Shown here one piece after another: positions 13,448 through 24,496 of a DNA stretch of 64,000 bases (within the stretch, counting starts at the first letter, position 1; every line of letters begins with the position of its first letter). This DNA comes from Lithospermum erythrorhizon (Eukaryota; Streptophyta; Magnoliopsida; Boraginales; Boraginaceae). The notes under the pieces are model-generated. The model did not search any database and was not told where the DNA came from. It saw only the letters and a list, made by a program, of their open reading frames with translations. The DNA is taken from NCBI GenBank assembly GCA_019722365.1, contig JADFUC010002375.1, positions 1 through 64,000 on the forward strand. Reading direction: 5' to 3'. The translations under genes and the position numbers were made by a program.

Positions 13448-13785
13448 TGTTGAAATCAATGGGAATTGATTTCCTTTTTAATGCCCGTTCACGACAATTA
13501 TTGTATCGATTCATTTACCGGGTTAGTTAAATGTGATTACTGGAAGCACAAGTGTAGGATTGACCTCTCACGGTACTGCAGCCAGAGCCTTCACGTTTAA
13601 AGTGCTCAAATTTGGAATTCAAAGGAGGCTTCATGAAAGATTTGGAGATAGACTTCATTGGCATCTCACATGCAGAACTGTGGTCGCAATTGTTAATTAT
13701 GTGTTTAGATTAATTTATATCATTTTGAGGATTCGGGATGTATGATTTGGTGTTTATCACAAATGGAATTCATCTTAGATTAGCA
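13448..13785 (+). repeat. Middle LTR with internal deletion
   Basis: Starts tgttgaaatcaatgggaatt and ends near 'cttagattagca'. Its first ~100 bp match the LTR start. It then jumps straight to the late-LTR text ('cacaagtgtaggattgacct') and runs to the LTR end. Relative to the outer copies about 600 bp are missing, probably including most of the promoter region. Confidence 0.75.
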
Positions 13786-13794
13786 GGTGTCTCC

Positions 13795-14120
13795 AAAGAG
13801 CTGGCTTTGGATGCAAATCTGAAGTCTCTTCCGGACAAATTCTCTCGGTTTGTCATGAACGATATGCACAAGTTTGAGTTATCTAAGCAGAGCTGCATAA
13901 AAGATGATCCACCGAATCTTTGAGGAGCGAACTGGGAAAGACTAAAACTTCTACTCCTTACATTTTAGTGGTCCAAAACAAGGAAAAATTCAAAGAAGAA
14001 GAAGAGTTCACCAGCTGAGGCCAAAAAGTTCTAATAATCCCAAGGTTGCTGGAAAGGGAGGAGCTAGGAAGGATGACAAGTGTCATTATTGGAAACTTTG
14101 CTTGGGTCATTGGAAGTCGA
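13795..14120 (+). pseudogene. Copia gag fragment
   Basis: The frame from about 13,795 contains SLPDKFSRFVMNDMHKFELS, which matches the conserved 'LP..F..F...N' and downstream region of plant Copia gag. After a stop at about 13,921 another frame contains DKCHYWKLCLGHWK (14,075-14,117), a damaged CCHC zinc knuckle of the 'C.HC...GHWK' kind. Gag would form the virus-like particle and bind element RNA. Here the start, the second zinc-knuckle Cys spacing and the frame are all broken, so no working protein can be made. Confidence 0.65.
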
Positions 14121-16850
14121 CTGCGAGTTCACAGATGATAGGAAGAATGGTCTCACGACCATTGCTTCCCCCCCCGCGTATTCAAGATCTGACCATGAAA
14201 TGGGGCGGATGCGGGGAAGCGGAATCATAATCCATAAATATGTGACTGAATGCATTAAGGCTCAGTAGGAGATAAACCGGTATTAGAACCGCCCGGTTAT
14301 ATCGAGGAGTATCCACTCTTAGTGGTTAAAGCTAAATCTGAGTGATACAAATAATGACATAGACAAATAGCCTCCAATAAATGACTTGAGGTCGTATAAA
14401 TGAAATAAGATGTGGGCCCATGGGTTGAGTATAAAACTCTGTTTTTATCTTACGGATGGTGATTAAATGGGGGTAAGAGCCCATTCTATATTAGTTTACG
14501 GATGGTAAATCTCATCGGAAGTAATAAATCTATTCTCATTAAATGAGCTTAATGTTTCATGAATGACAGTTTAATCATACATTCAGTTGAAACCAAGATT
14601 AAACATATTAAATTTAGTTGATTGTGCTCGTATTTTAGCTTTCTTATTGCTATTTCACAAGTTTGTAACATGTGGGTATAAGCAAGTTATCCAAAGAATG
14701 TTCTAAAGTAATGATCCCTGATTGATGATGGATCTTGGCATTGTTATTGGAACTCAGCATACCAGCGAGAATGTAAAAATGAAGTTTCTATACTATTAGA
14801 ATCTAAAGTTGCAAACTTAAGATTGAGTATAATGGAGTTATATTCCTCACTTTTGATAGGTGAAATCAATAAGAATCAAGAGTGATGTAGAACATTGAGT
14901 TCACTTAAAGGTTAGTGGGGCGTAAGCTTGCATAAATGAAGTTTTATACACTAAATGTTGAAAAAATCTTCCCTGACCTTAGAGGGTATAATAGCGATTA
15001 GATTCTTGTACATTTTGTGATCGGCCCCCATATATGTGACAAGATATGATGGTCACATTATATATATATGTGAGAACTGCATGACATTTGCTTGTTAAGT
15101 TTAGATGTCATAAAGCTCAAATTGATTAATCATAATAAATTAAATTCTATAAATGAAATGATTCTCTTATTGACAAGGCAAGCTGTTCATTAGAGTCTGT
15201 CCACTAGTAAGGCTTCCGCATTAATAAGAGTGGTTGAAGTCTATTGCTAGTAATAGATTCCTTGTATGCAGCGTAGAGTGTATGTTGTGCACCTTGACTA
15301 TGGCGTAGCATGATTCATTGATTGGAATTGTGAAGTTTTACTAAAGGTATTCCACGCAGCAGTTCGAATACGCTTGGTAGTAACTTTAAGGGAATAGAGG
15401 CTAACTATAGTTATATGGAATGGATCGGTTGTTGATCTTACATTGTAATTGTATGTGATAGCATTATAGGCGGTTGTACCATATGGCTATTAGCCAAGAA
15501 TTTCAATAATAGATGAGAGTACAGTATTAACAAATGAGTAAACTAAAGGAAACTTGAACTCCGTATTAAGCTTGACTGATCCAATGTTTTGTTAGTAATG
15601 TTGTTAAAAGAATGTGCATTTAATAAGACAGATGTGTTTTAACACACTTCGAGTTGTGTTGTAATTCTACCCGATAGAACCCCGAGAAGTGGTTGAAACC
15701 CATTTTGATCGTAGTCGTGCATGACTATGTTATGATAATGTTAGTCATCAATGATTCCTTGGTTGAGGGCAGATTAGATGAATGTAGAGGCTATACTAAG
15801 TAGTATTTCGGTAAAAGGATGTGATTGCTTAGTAGCTGCTCATGCTTTGCTTACATATCATGAAATTATCTAAGAAGTCATGCAAGCAAGGATCCGTGTA
15901 TGGATTTAAGCATGCATCACCAGTTGAGATCGCTTCCCTTGTGATTCAACCAAGTTTGGTTTTTCTGAGCTTTATACAAAGGCCCAGGAAATGGCAAAGA
16001 GACGGTGGGGAGCTAGACCATTCACTTTACGGAATAAATTGTCATCCAATTAAAACAAAAGTTCCTTTGTGTTTTTAATTTGATTGTTGACTAAACTACA
16101 TGAATCGTGATTCATTCATATAGTTACCCATTATTTATTTCCGCATGCGTTGAAATATATAATATACATGTATTGTATCCTCGATGAGTGAAAGAAGTTA
16201 AATCCACAGGTTAATTACATTAGCTACAGAAGGCTGACATGATTGTTGATTACACCTCTTGACCTAGAAGCATTAGGATAGCCAAAGGCAGCAATTAGGA
16301 TCTTGATAGTTAGAGGCGACAAGCATTATATGACTAACATGGTGTTTTTGATTAGTGATCGAAGATTGATCCGTGCTTTAACGAGACTAGATGATACCGT
16401 GGGGTGCCGATGCAGTGGCCAGGGGGCTGGCATGGTAGAAAAGCATTATTCATAGAAGATGTATATACGTGTCGAATGATTTTGTTTAGAATTTTTAGGT
16501 TCGACAATTCTTAGACCTACGATATATAGCTATACGTGTTATATAAGCTCACATACTTTGACTATGACCAAGCGTACGCCTTAGCGGGGGATTATAGCGG
16601 CATATGTTGGAATCCTGTGAGTATAGCGATAGATGTTGATATATTGGGGCTTGATTATCCGTCCTTGATATACAAAGGAAGATCTCGAGGCCTCTCGCAC
16701 GGTTAGTGCGGTGGTTTATGGGGCGCGCAATGCTTATTATTCGAGTTCATACTCGAGTAAAAGAAAGTTGTGGGTGTTTAAAGCTGACAGCACTGCTTGT
16801 AGCCTACGACTAGAATCGCGTGATAAAATTGTAAAGATGTCGTCCAAGGG

Positions 16851-16860
16851 CATATGGGAG
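16851..16860 (+). other. Polypurine tract before last LTR
   Basis: Purine-rich text catatgggag lies directly against the LTR start tgttggaaatc. The equivalent tracts before the other LTRs are gtaggag at 13,441 and cgagtgggag at 35,481. Retroelements use this site to prime plus-strand synthesis. Confidence 0.6.
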
Positions 16861-17817
16861 TGTTGGAAATCAATGAGAATTAATTCCCTTTTATTATGCC
16901 CGTTGCAACAATTGTGTATCAATTCATTTACCGGGTTGGTTAAATGTGATTCTTTGGAACTTAGTGTTCACTTAGTAATTGTATATTACTAGTTTTGGGT
17001 TCTCGTGATAATTTAAGGGGTTATGAGCGTTCTTTGGAATCTTATAGTGTCGTTATAATAATAGTAATTGGTCGATTATTATTATCTATTTTACTATTAT
17101 ACAGCCTAGAAGGTCTGCAGCATCTGATGACGTTGGATTATATTTCGTGTATGAAATTGACTACATTGCTAAATTGAGAGTTGATTGTAATCAACGAATA
17201 TTCAATCAGGAATTTTACATTGATAATGTAAAATATAAATTGGATGAACCCGAATTAATTAATTAGTCAATTGAATTAATTCAATAGTTAGTTGAGGTTG
17301 TTAGTAACTTGTTAGTTACTATTAATGAAACTGTTAGTGTTTGATTTTATACTTGGTTTAATTAAATTTAGCGAATTACATTCGTTAAGCTATTCGGTTG
17401 GGCTTTATGTTTTGACCTATATAAGCTAAGCTTATTAGGTTTCAACCTGAAGTTTTTCATGAAATGAAAAAACAAAAAGCCTTCTCCATTTCTCCACCGA
17501 AGTATGGCCGAGAAAATGTCAAGGGAAGGTGAAAATTCTTCTCTTGATTTTCATCAATCCCGGCCGTATTGCCTTAAACACAAATGTAGGATTCAACCTC
17601 TCACGGGTATTGCAACCAACTAGAACCTTACATTTGAAGTACTCCAAATTTGGAATTCAAAGGCTTCTTGAAAGAATGTGTTGATAGACTTCATTTGGCA
17701 TGGCTGTAAGTGCTCTGGTATTCATAATTGTTAATTATGTGTTTTGTACATTATTTTTTGAGAGCCGGGATGTATGAATTGGTGTCATCACGATTAAATT
17801 CATATTAGATTCTAACA
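16861..17817 (+). repeat. Last LTR of the array
   Basis: 957 bp starting TGTTGGAAATC and ending ATTCTAACA, so the ends are short inverted repeats. It is the best-preserved copy. It carries two hairpin-forming stretches, 'gttgattgtaatcaac' near 17,180 and 'attttacattgataatgtaa' near 17,211, that recur in diverged form in the other LTRs. Confidence 0.8.
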
Positions 17818-20800
17818 CTAATACCTTAAGATGCCACTAAAATGAAAGGCATTGATTCTTCTATGATCCAAATCGTCGGTGTCAAGCAGTTGACGACCGG
17901 CTGGGTGGAATCCATCTATTGCTGGTTGAAGTACTTGATGCCAATCCTATTCGAGAATTCATAGCATGCATCGAGCTTTGGACAGCATGGTCGATACCAC
18001 ATTGTGTGTAGTCGGATCGTAGGATTGATCAAGAAGGTACAATAAACTACATCTAATGAGGTTCTTTGGAATATGGATAGAGGGCAGGCGTGAACCTAAT
18101 TACATTTGTTTTTGACATCGGAGTATATACTAAATCGGGAAGGAGTGCAAGGTGCAATACTACTGCGGGTGCTATGATCCGTTGCGTGCGTATTAATGCT
18201 CCAAATGGTGAACGGTGGCGTTGCGACATCACCCAGAGTTGGATGTTGATAGAAATAAAAGAAAAAAGGCTCAGAACATCCAACTTAATACAGATGACTT
18301 CACATTCGAAGATATATTAGCAAATGAACAAAGAGGTATGTGATGCTCAATCTATATTAACTTAGTACACTATATGTAATTGATTATTTGAAGTTCCCTG
18401 AATTCCTAATTATAACTATTGTCTATATTCGAGAACATGAGGACTAGATATTGACAACTGCACGTAGCGTGGTGATGAAGAAATGCCATCAAGCCAAAAT
18501 TGACCGTAAGCGCTTGATCGGTTGTAGAAAGTAATGCGTGTACAAATTCCAAGTACGAGAATGGCCAGGTCTTCGTTGTTGGTTGGAGATTATTCAATGA
18601 TATATAGTGGACATGTATATCAAAATTGAATCAATGAGACTTGATTTTTTGAGAAACAACCAGAAAAAAACCAGATGTGAGCATTACCAAGGCGTGTTGG
18701 ATAGTGTAATTTCAGGAGTTCTTGTTGGAGGAAAGGTTGGCAAACGAGTGTATCTGTCCCACACCTTTATAGGTGGTCCCAGAGATATGAGACACCATTA
18801 TTTAGAGCTTCAATGACATTTGTACAGAATTTGGCGAGCCGGACATCTTTCTCACAATGACATGTAAAAACAAATTGGTCAGAAATCAAGGAACTACTTA
18901 GGCGTGGTGAAGAATCTCAGAATAGACCTGATTTAGTAGCGAGAGTGTTCAAGGCAAAACTGAGTATTCTCAATGATAGGATCATGAAAGGATATATATT
19001 TGGTGAGGTAGTTTTAGTAGTACATGTTGTTGAATTCCAAAGCGAGGCCTACCTCATGCTCATTTTCTCATTATTCTAAAGCCACAATTCAAGTACATGG
19101 CCTTGAGGCATATGATAGGATTGTATAACTTTGAACTACCGAAGACAAAGATCCTTTATCTATCGTTATACATAGTACGTGGTAAAATGAACTCTAAAAA
19201 TGTTTGCATGATAGATGGCCGATCTGAGAATCATTATCGAAGGGTTATACGGAATACACCATCATGGCAAAGAGTTATCCTATTTATGTCGGCGAAATGT
19301 GATGAGGCGGCTAAAGTCAGGGGCCATATCCTCGACAACAAATGGGTCATACCGTACAATGCAAAGTTGTTGGCCGAATTTGATTGCCACATAAATGTTG
19401 AAATCTGTTGTGATATCAGAGTTGTGAAGTATCTCTACAAATACATTCCTGAGGGCATGGCAAAGTCTTGTTTAAAGCATGCTTTCAGGAGCAGTTAGTT
19501 CCAATATTGATGAAATATGTGGACTTTCAAAATACAAGATGGTGTCCAGGCGACTTGGAGGATATCTGATTTCTGTTGAATGGAATGTTCCCATCGGTTG
19601 TGCGTTACAAGTTCATCTACCTAATTTCCAAACAATACGTTTTGAAGATGATGCAAATTTGGAAGATATCATACAGGATAGAAGATTGAAACGGACTATG
19701 TTAACTGAATTTTTTGAAACTAATCGCCCACGAGATCACGTGCAGAAAGCGTAACTTACTTTATAAAGACTTCCCCAAATATTATGTGGAACAAACAATG
19801 GAAGCATGGACAAAAAGGAAAAAAGGAGTTGTGATCGGATTGTGTGTAAATCAATCCGGTGAAAATGAGGAATATTACCTCTGGTACTTCTAACAAATGT
19901 GCAATGCCCAACATCATTTGAGAGGACTTTTTATGGTTGATGGAAAATTGTGTGAATCGTTCAAGAAAATTTGCTCACAAAGAAGACTCTCATGATGATG
20001 ATGACATAGACAAAACTATGGAAGAAGCGTCGACATATCGGGCTCTTTCTTTGAATTAAATTAAGTTATTTCTTTGCTTACTGAAGCCTCGGACCAAAAA
20101 GTTATTTAATCCCATTTTTATGATCATAGCGAGAAGATTTCAAGAGAGTGCAAAAGCAACTAAACCTATCTGAATCTGACATACTGCACAAAGTTTTACA
20201 ATGAGTGAATGACACGTTGGAAACCTTGGGGAGAGACATCAATGAATTCCATCTGGTGTCTTTCAACTACATTGCTACAGATATTGAACAATAGAGTACG
20301 CGGTAGAAAAGAACATTCGATATGCGATGGGGCTGAACATAAATGAGAAGGCAGATTGAAATCCCCGAATCCACATGTTAATACGTGCAGCGATCTTGGA
20401 CCAATCAGCTAGGAGCTTAATTACATATATGTATCCAGATTTGAATGTTTTCCAAAATTCTCCTTTTGAAATGATGTAGAGGATAATCTTGTGTCCGAAA
20501 AATGAATTCGTCGATGATGTAAATAGTAAGCTCATCAATAGAATTCCAGGGCAAGAAGTGGTATACATTAGTGACGATCGAGCTAAGCACCAACGATCAA
20601 AGTTATGTGGACTACAGGCAGAGCCTCGAACCAAAAGATACCACGTAGAGATTAGTCTGAGAAAAAATTTGTCGGTCATTCTTTTGAGGAACATAAACCA
20701 CATTGAAGGTTTATGTAATGGTATGAACTAATATATGAGCTGTGCCCTAATTTGAATTGGGTACTACTCGTATTTACCATGCAGTTTGAAATCGTGTTTG

Positions 20801-21065
20801 GATGCAAGTTCCTTAGGAACCAAGTCATCCCGGATAACAAATATTTAATTCCTTTTTGTAAGAAGGCAGTTTCCATTGTATTGTGCTTTCTTTATGACTA
20901 TTAACAGCGCAAGGTCAAGCGGCGATTGTGTTGGCATTTATTTAAGATATCAAGTTTTTTTCATGGCTGACTATATGTTGCGTTTTGAGCAAGCTGGAGA
21001 AAATGTCAAATTTTTGTCATCCACTATCTCATTGACCCCGAAATGTTGTGTATAATGAAGTTAAG
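17818..21065 (+). pseudogene. Helitron Rep/helicase, main fragment
   Basis: Continuation of the gene interrupted at 6,097, with landmarks in family order. FFYDPNRR with EVLDANPIREF lies at about 17,852-17,960, GIWIEG at about 18,066 and YYCGCYDPL at about 18,158. VKIES-like text and GGPRDMRHHYLE lie at about 18,620-18,815, and RPDLVARVFKAKL at about 18,921. The HUH motif PHAH is at 19,052-19,063, and WVIPYNAKLLAEFDCHINVE with VVKYLYKY at about 19,344-19,445. The frame containing LQVHLPNFQ runs to TMLTEFFETN at about 19,725. Helicase C-terminal motifs are LCPKNEFVDDVNSKL (20,487), LLRNINHIEGLCNG (20,682) and DPEML near 21,035. Walker A is absent: the text jumps from about 20,285 to C-terminal helicase near 20,400. 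Many frameshifts and stops make it non-functional. Confidence 0.85.
19052..19063 (+). other. HUH endonuclease motif
   Basis: The codons cct-cat-gct-cat read P-H-A-H, preceded by R-G-L and followed by F-L-I-I. In Helitron Rep domains the two histidines (codons at 19,055 and 19,061) bind the metal for single-strand nicking. The frame is broken about 10 bp upstream, so the motif survives in a dead gene. Confidence 0.8.
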
Positions 21066-21499
21066 TCAATGATGCGAACTAACATTTTGGCATCGTTCCT
21101 TTTGAGTAGGATCTTTTTTGACTATATAAGTTATACAATGAAAATGGCATTATATAGCCTTGTGAGATAAGCTCAATACGATGCTCTTTTTGTATTCCAC
21201 GTTATATTTTTATATTTTGATCTTTTCTTCTTCGTATTATATTTTGATATTTTGCATCTCCTTTTTTCTTTGTGGGATCGACATTAACCTTATCTACTTT
21301 ATATAATGGCCATTTCGTACTTTAGTTATATATGTGTCTTTTGATTGTTTTTATGCAAATGAGTGAAACTTTTTAATGTAAGCCCGGCGTGCTTTCATCT
21401 AGCAGGTATTAAACTTCTATATGTTTATAATAAAAATGTTAAACAGCGACATCTACGTGTGTATTATGCTAATTATTTCATGTCTCCATTCGGATGAGA

Positions 21500-23110
21500 G
21501 AATTTGCTTATACAGAGATCACTAAAACGAAATTTGGACAACAAGGATTACTGTCACTGAGGATATACCAGCTATCACATGTGGAAAAAATTCGAAGATG
21601 AAGCGCTACATTTTCACTGACGAAAAGGTATGATAACTTATTTATGTAAATTTGCAATATCCTGTGACTAATTAAAATAATAATACATATTAATACACCT
21701 ACCAGCGAAGCTGTCGGTGGTTGTACCTTGAATTCCATATACACATACGGTTCAAAAACTACATTTATTAAGTATATGATATTAAAAGTACTTTCAGTAA
21801 AAAGTCGGTTGACCTGATATAGAATCTTAATCCTTATCAATGGGTGCCTAGCGAGACACGTTAATCGTCAATGGCGGAAGTCAGACAAATCACAGTTGTA
21901 ATGAGTAACTTGACTTCGTTCAAAGTACCAGCTATATTTGGAAATCTTAACAGCATCGGTATCGTACTTTTCAATTTATTATGAATATACGCTTGAATTT
22001 AAACTACTTGTTATTCCGTAACTAATACATTTCCTATTGGCCGAGACATTAGCAGGTTATTACAGCTTATGCCAATCGACAGCTATGCATCACGATCGCG
22101 GACTAAAGAACATTGACGATTCACTTTGTTGATATGGAGTAAATTAATTTTGCCTACGATGGTGTTTACATATATTTTGTAAAGACTTGCTTACAATATT
22201 CATTACTTGGATGATTCCTATCTTTGTTCTGACTTTGGGGAGAAATGAAAGAAATTATGAGTCCAATATTGGAAGAAGCTACTATAGCGCTCTAGATTGT
22301 AATTACATTAGGTGGCTAAATAATGAAATCAAAATTCAAACTCATAGGTACATACAAAACAACACTAAATATTGGATTTGTTCTACTAATCACTTCTTAT
22401 AATTGTAAAAATGTATTTTCCATCATATAGATTCGTCGCTCTACGCCAAAATAAACAATCTTTTCTGATGATCCACGCTTTTTAGACTGTTTCCAACTTG
22501 AAATCATGGTAAGGATTATTCTTCTATAATAATCATTAAATTGATAGATCATCATAAGATCCTTCATCGTGGATATAATTATCTTTAATAACTTATAATG
22601 CGGGATTGTGAACTTCGTCAAATGGAAACTGCGTGTCAGACCGTCAACTATCGAAATCAACTCACCCAAGGATCTATAAAAATACTTACACTTGCCGAAA
22701 TTGAAACTGCAGAGAAGGTACAACTTAAATTACAAATCTACAATTGTAAGAAAAAGTATAAGAAATAATAATAATAACGCTTTTTATTAAATTGTAGAAT
22801 GGTGATTATTGGGTCAAGCCTCCTCGAATAACGTGAGAGGAACAAAAATTTTTCTATCTTGGTTGTAACAACTATTAAAGATCAAAATAAGTGCAGTCGA
22901 AGGTGTTGGAATATCTATGTTCTGATTGCCAAAAGGAAGCTCACTATGACCCTAAGGCATAAGTACTTTTACATATTAATCAAATTATATATATACTTAA
23001 TCTATTATAATAAAGAGAATTTACTATCTAAGCAAGCTTTCTATTTCTGGGGCCTTTGCAATGCGTGGTGGTGGTTGATGAAGCATGATGGTCAAAGTCG
23101 TGGCAATTGA
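21500..23110 (+). pseudogene. RPA-like (replication protein A) remnant
   Basis: Disconnected frames resemble plant RPA1-type OB-fold proteins, which autonomous plant Helitrons often carry next to the helicase. A frame near 22,233 reads LWGEMKEIMSPILEEAT and continues to WLNNEIKIQT near 22,310-22,350, as in the RPA 'LWG.F......L' and 'NG...IQT' region. Near 22,890 YLCSDCQKEAHYDPKA resembles the C-terminal zinc region. Position and strand (downstream, same strand as the Helitron) support a Helitron-borne copy. A decayed host-type RPA1 pseudogene is the alternative. No continuous frame remains. Confidence 0.45.
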
Positions 23111-24471
23111 CAAGTTGCGAGCGAATATAACAAACTCATCGGAAAACCAAACATATTTAGGCTCTGCAATTTGTATTTCGAACTTCAACCGCATGGTTTA
23201 CAAATATTTTAAGTATTAAATGTGAATATAATAGTTCACTCTATTACAATATAGGATCAATCTTATGATGTTAACACTTTGAGCTCAAAATTTGAAGGAA
23301 AGACCTTCCTAATGTTATTGCGTCGCCCGATCCCAAACAGGCGTAAAACTCACGTTGTTAGATTTTGGGCTCGATATTGCCATAAATAGCCATTCAGTAC
23401 CGAGAGACATTCGTCTTACGTAAAATACAGTGCGTCAGAGAAAAAGGAAAATTTGTGAGAGATTCCCCGTAGTCCATTGTCTCATTTGAAGCGCCGGTGA
23501 GGTGAAATTACTCTTTTCTGGCGATGTCTATGGCGTCAGCGTAAAGAAGAATCTATCCATTGGTAGAAGTGATGATACAAATGGCTCAGCTGACTCCAAA
23601 CTTGACCTTGTTTCATAGCAGCTCATTGCACTTTTAGACTTCGATTATATGTAATATTATATACTTGCGTTAGATGGATATGCCAGCGTCTTATATATTT
23701 CACTTTAGACAAATACTTCAAAAAAATCATAAATTATTAATTTCTTATCATTAACTTTGTCTCAGTGCATTGCTCTTGAAACTTCTTTGGTCAGCGATTG
23801 GTACATATTTTTTACTCCCTTGTTATTCTTGAAATGGCAGCCGGACTATGTTTTCTTGTTTGTTGACATATGTTGTAACTTATACCGTTTTGGGCACCAC
23901 GGTTGCTCCTCCAACTACTAGTGGCGATTATGGAATTGGACTTGAGAGATCATAATACAACTGCACTTGAGAAACATGGAGGGGCAAGTGAATCTTACAT
24001 CTTCCATGAATTATATATAGTCCAAAAAATGTTCATAATTCCATATTAGTACTGAGTTCAATGATTTGTCGGGCCGGAGGGTTGTAGAGAGTTCTTTGAA
24101 AAATATAGAAATGGAATTCTTGATACAGAGGAGGGGTTCACTATGCGTAGGAGTGCCTTTGGGTCAAATACTTATCCCGTGAAGAAAGGGCGCAGTTACT
24201 GGGTATGTGGAGTATTCTTCAAATATTTAAATGCCCGTTTTGCGTCGCAATCCCCTTACGACAACTGCATTCTTTTTCGGAGGTTCCTTTGGGGTCGTAG
24301 CGATATTTGACCGCAATATCTTGATTGTCCTTGATGATATCACTTGGCCCTAGAGATACCTGAGCCGAGGTGGGATTATCATATATTGTAATTTATGATT
24401 TTTTTGGAACAATATATTATAACATTTTTGTTTTTTAGTTTTTAATATGTAAATTACTAATTTACCTTGTT
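23111..24471. other. No gene recognised
   Basis: AT-rich intergenic text with short interrupted frames and no recognised domain. It could be the non-coding 3' part of the Helitron. A hairpin follows at 24,472. Confidence 0.4.
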
Positions 24472-24496
24472 GAACACGTGCGGGGCATGTGTGTTC
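24472..24496. other. GC-rich hairpin, candidate Helitron 3' end
   Basis: gaacacgtgc-ggg-gcatgtgtgttc can fold into a stem of about 10 pairs with one G-T pair and a 2-nt bulge. Helitrons carry a short GC-rich hairpin about 10 nt before a 3' CTRR terminus. I see no CTRR at the expected distance, so the link is weak. Confidence 0.25.

Larger units (their letters stand above)
13786..16860 (+). mobile_element. Second, shortened internal region
   Basis: Follows the middle LTR almost directly, with no recognisable PBS or long leader. It opens with a gag fragment (separate entry), then at about 14,250 joins a 2.6-kb stretch that repeats 10,995-13,447. Corresponding landmarks are 'tattagaaccg' (11,015 and 14,281), 'tttacggatggta' (11,219 and 14,499), 'gaatgtaaaaa' (11,480 and 14,770) and 'cgacaattcttagacctacg' (13,089 and 16,502). 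A short frame near 15,884 reads SVYGFKHAS, faintly like the reverse transcriptase YGLKQAS motif, but its surroundings do not support it firmly. It ends with the purine tract catatgggag. Confidence 0.65.
6098..17817 (+). mobile_element. Copia-type array: LTR-INT-LTR-INT-LTR
   Basis: An 11.7-kb insertion in the Helitron gene with three LTR copies in the same orientation (6,098-6,999; 13,448-13,785; 16,861-17,817) and two internal regions. Each of the last two LTRs is preceded by a purine-rich tract (13,441-13,447; 16,851-16,860). The outermost ends follow TG...CA with short inverted ends (TGTTGGA / TCTAACA at the right copy). The second internal region is shortened and largely repeats the 3' part of the first. 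A recognisable gag fragment exists only in the second internal region, and I could not identify a full pol set, so it is degenerate or non-autonomous (LARD-like). Shared leader and 3' non-coding text tie it to the 28-kb Copia element. Confidence 0.75.

Noticed and set aside
15884..15930. Possible reverse transcriptase motif in the array (SVYGFKHAS)
   Set aside because: It resembles YGLKQAS, but neighbouring RT boxes are not readable and the parallel copy at about 12,510 does not preserve it, so I did not annotate RT there.
20275..20703. 142-codon minus-strand open frame
   Set aside because: It lies opposite the Helitron helicase C-terminal text, which is strongly supported on the plus strand.
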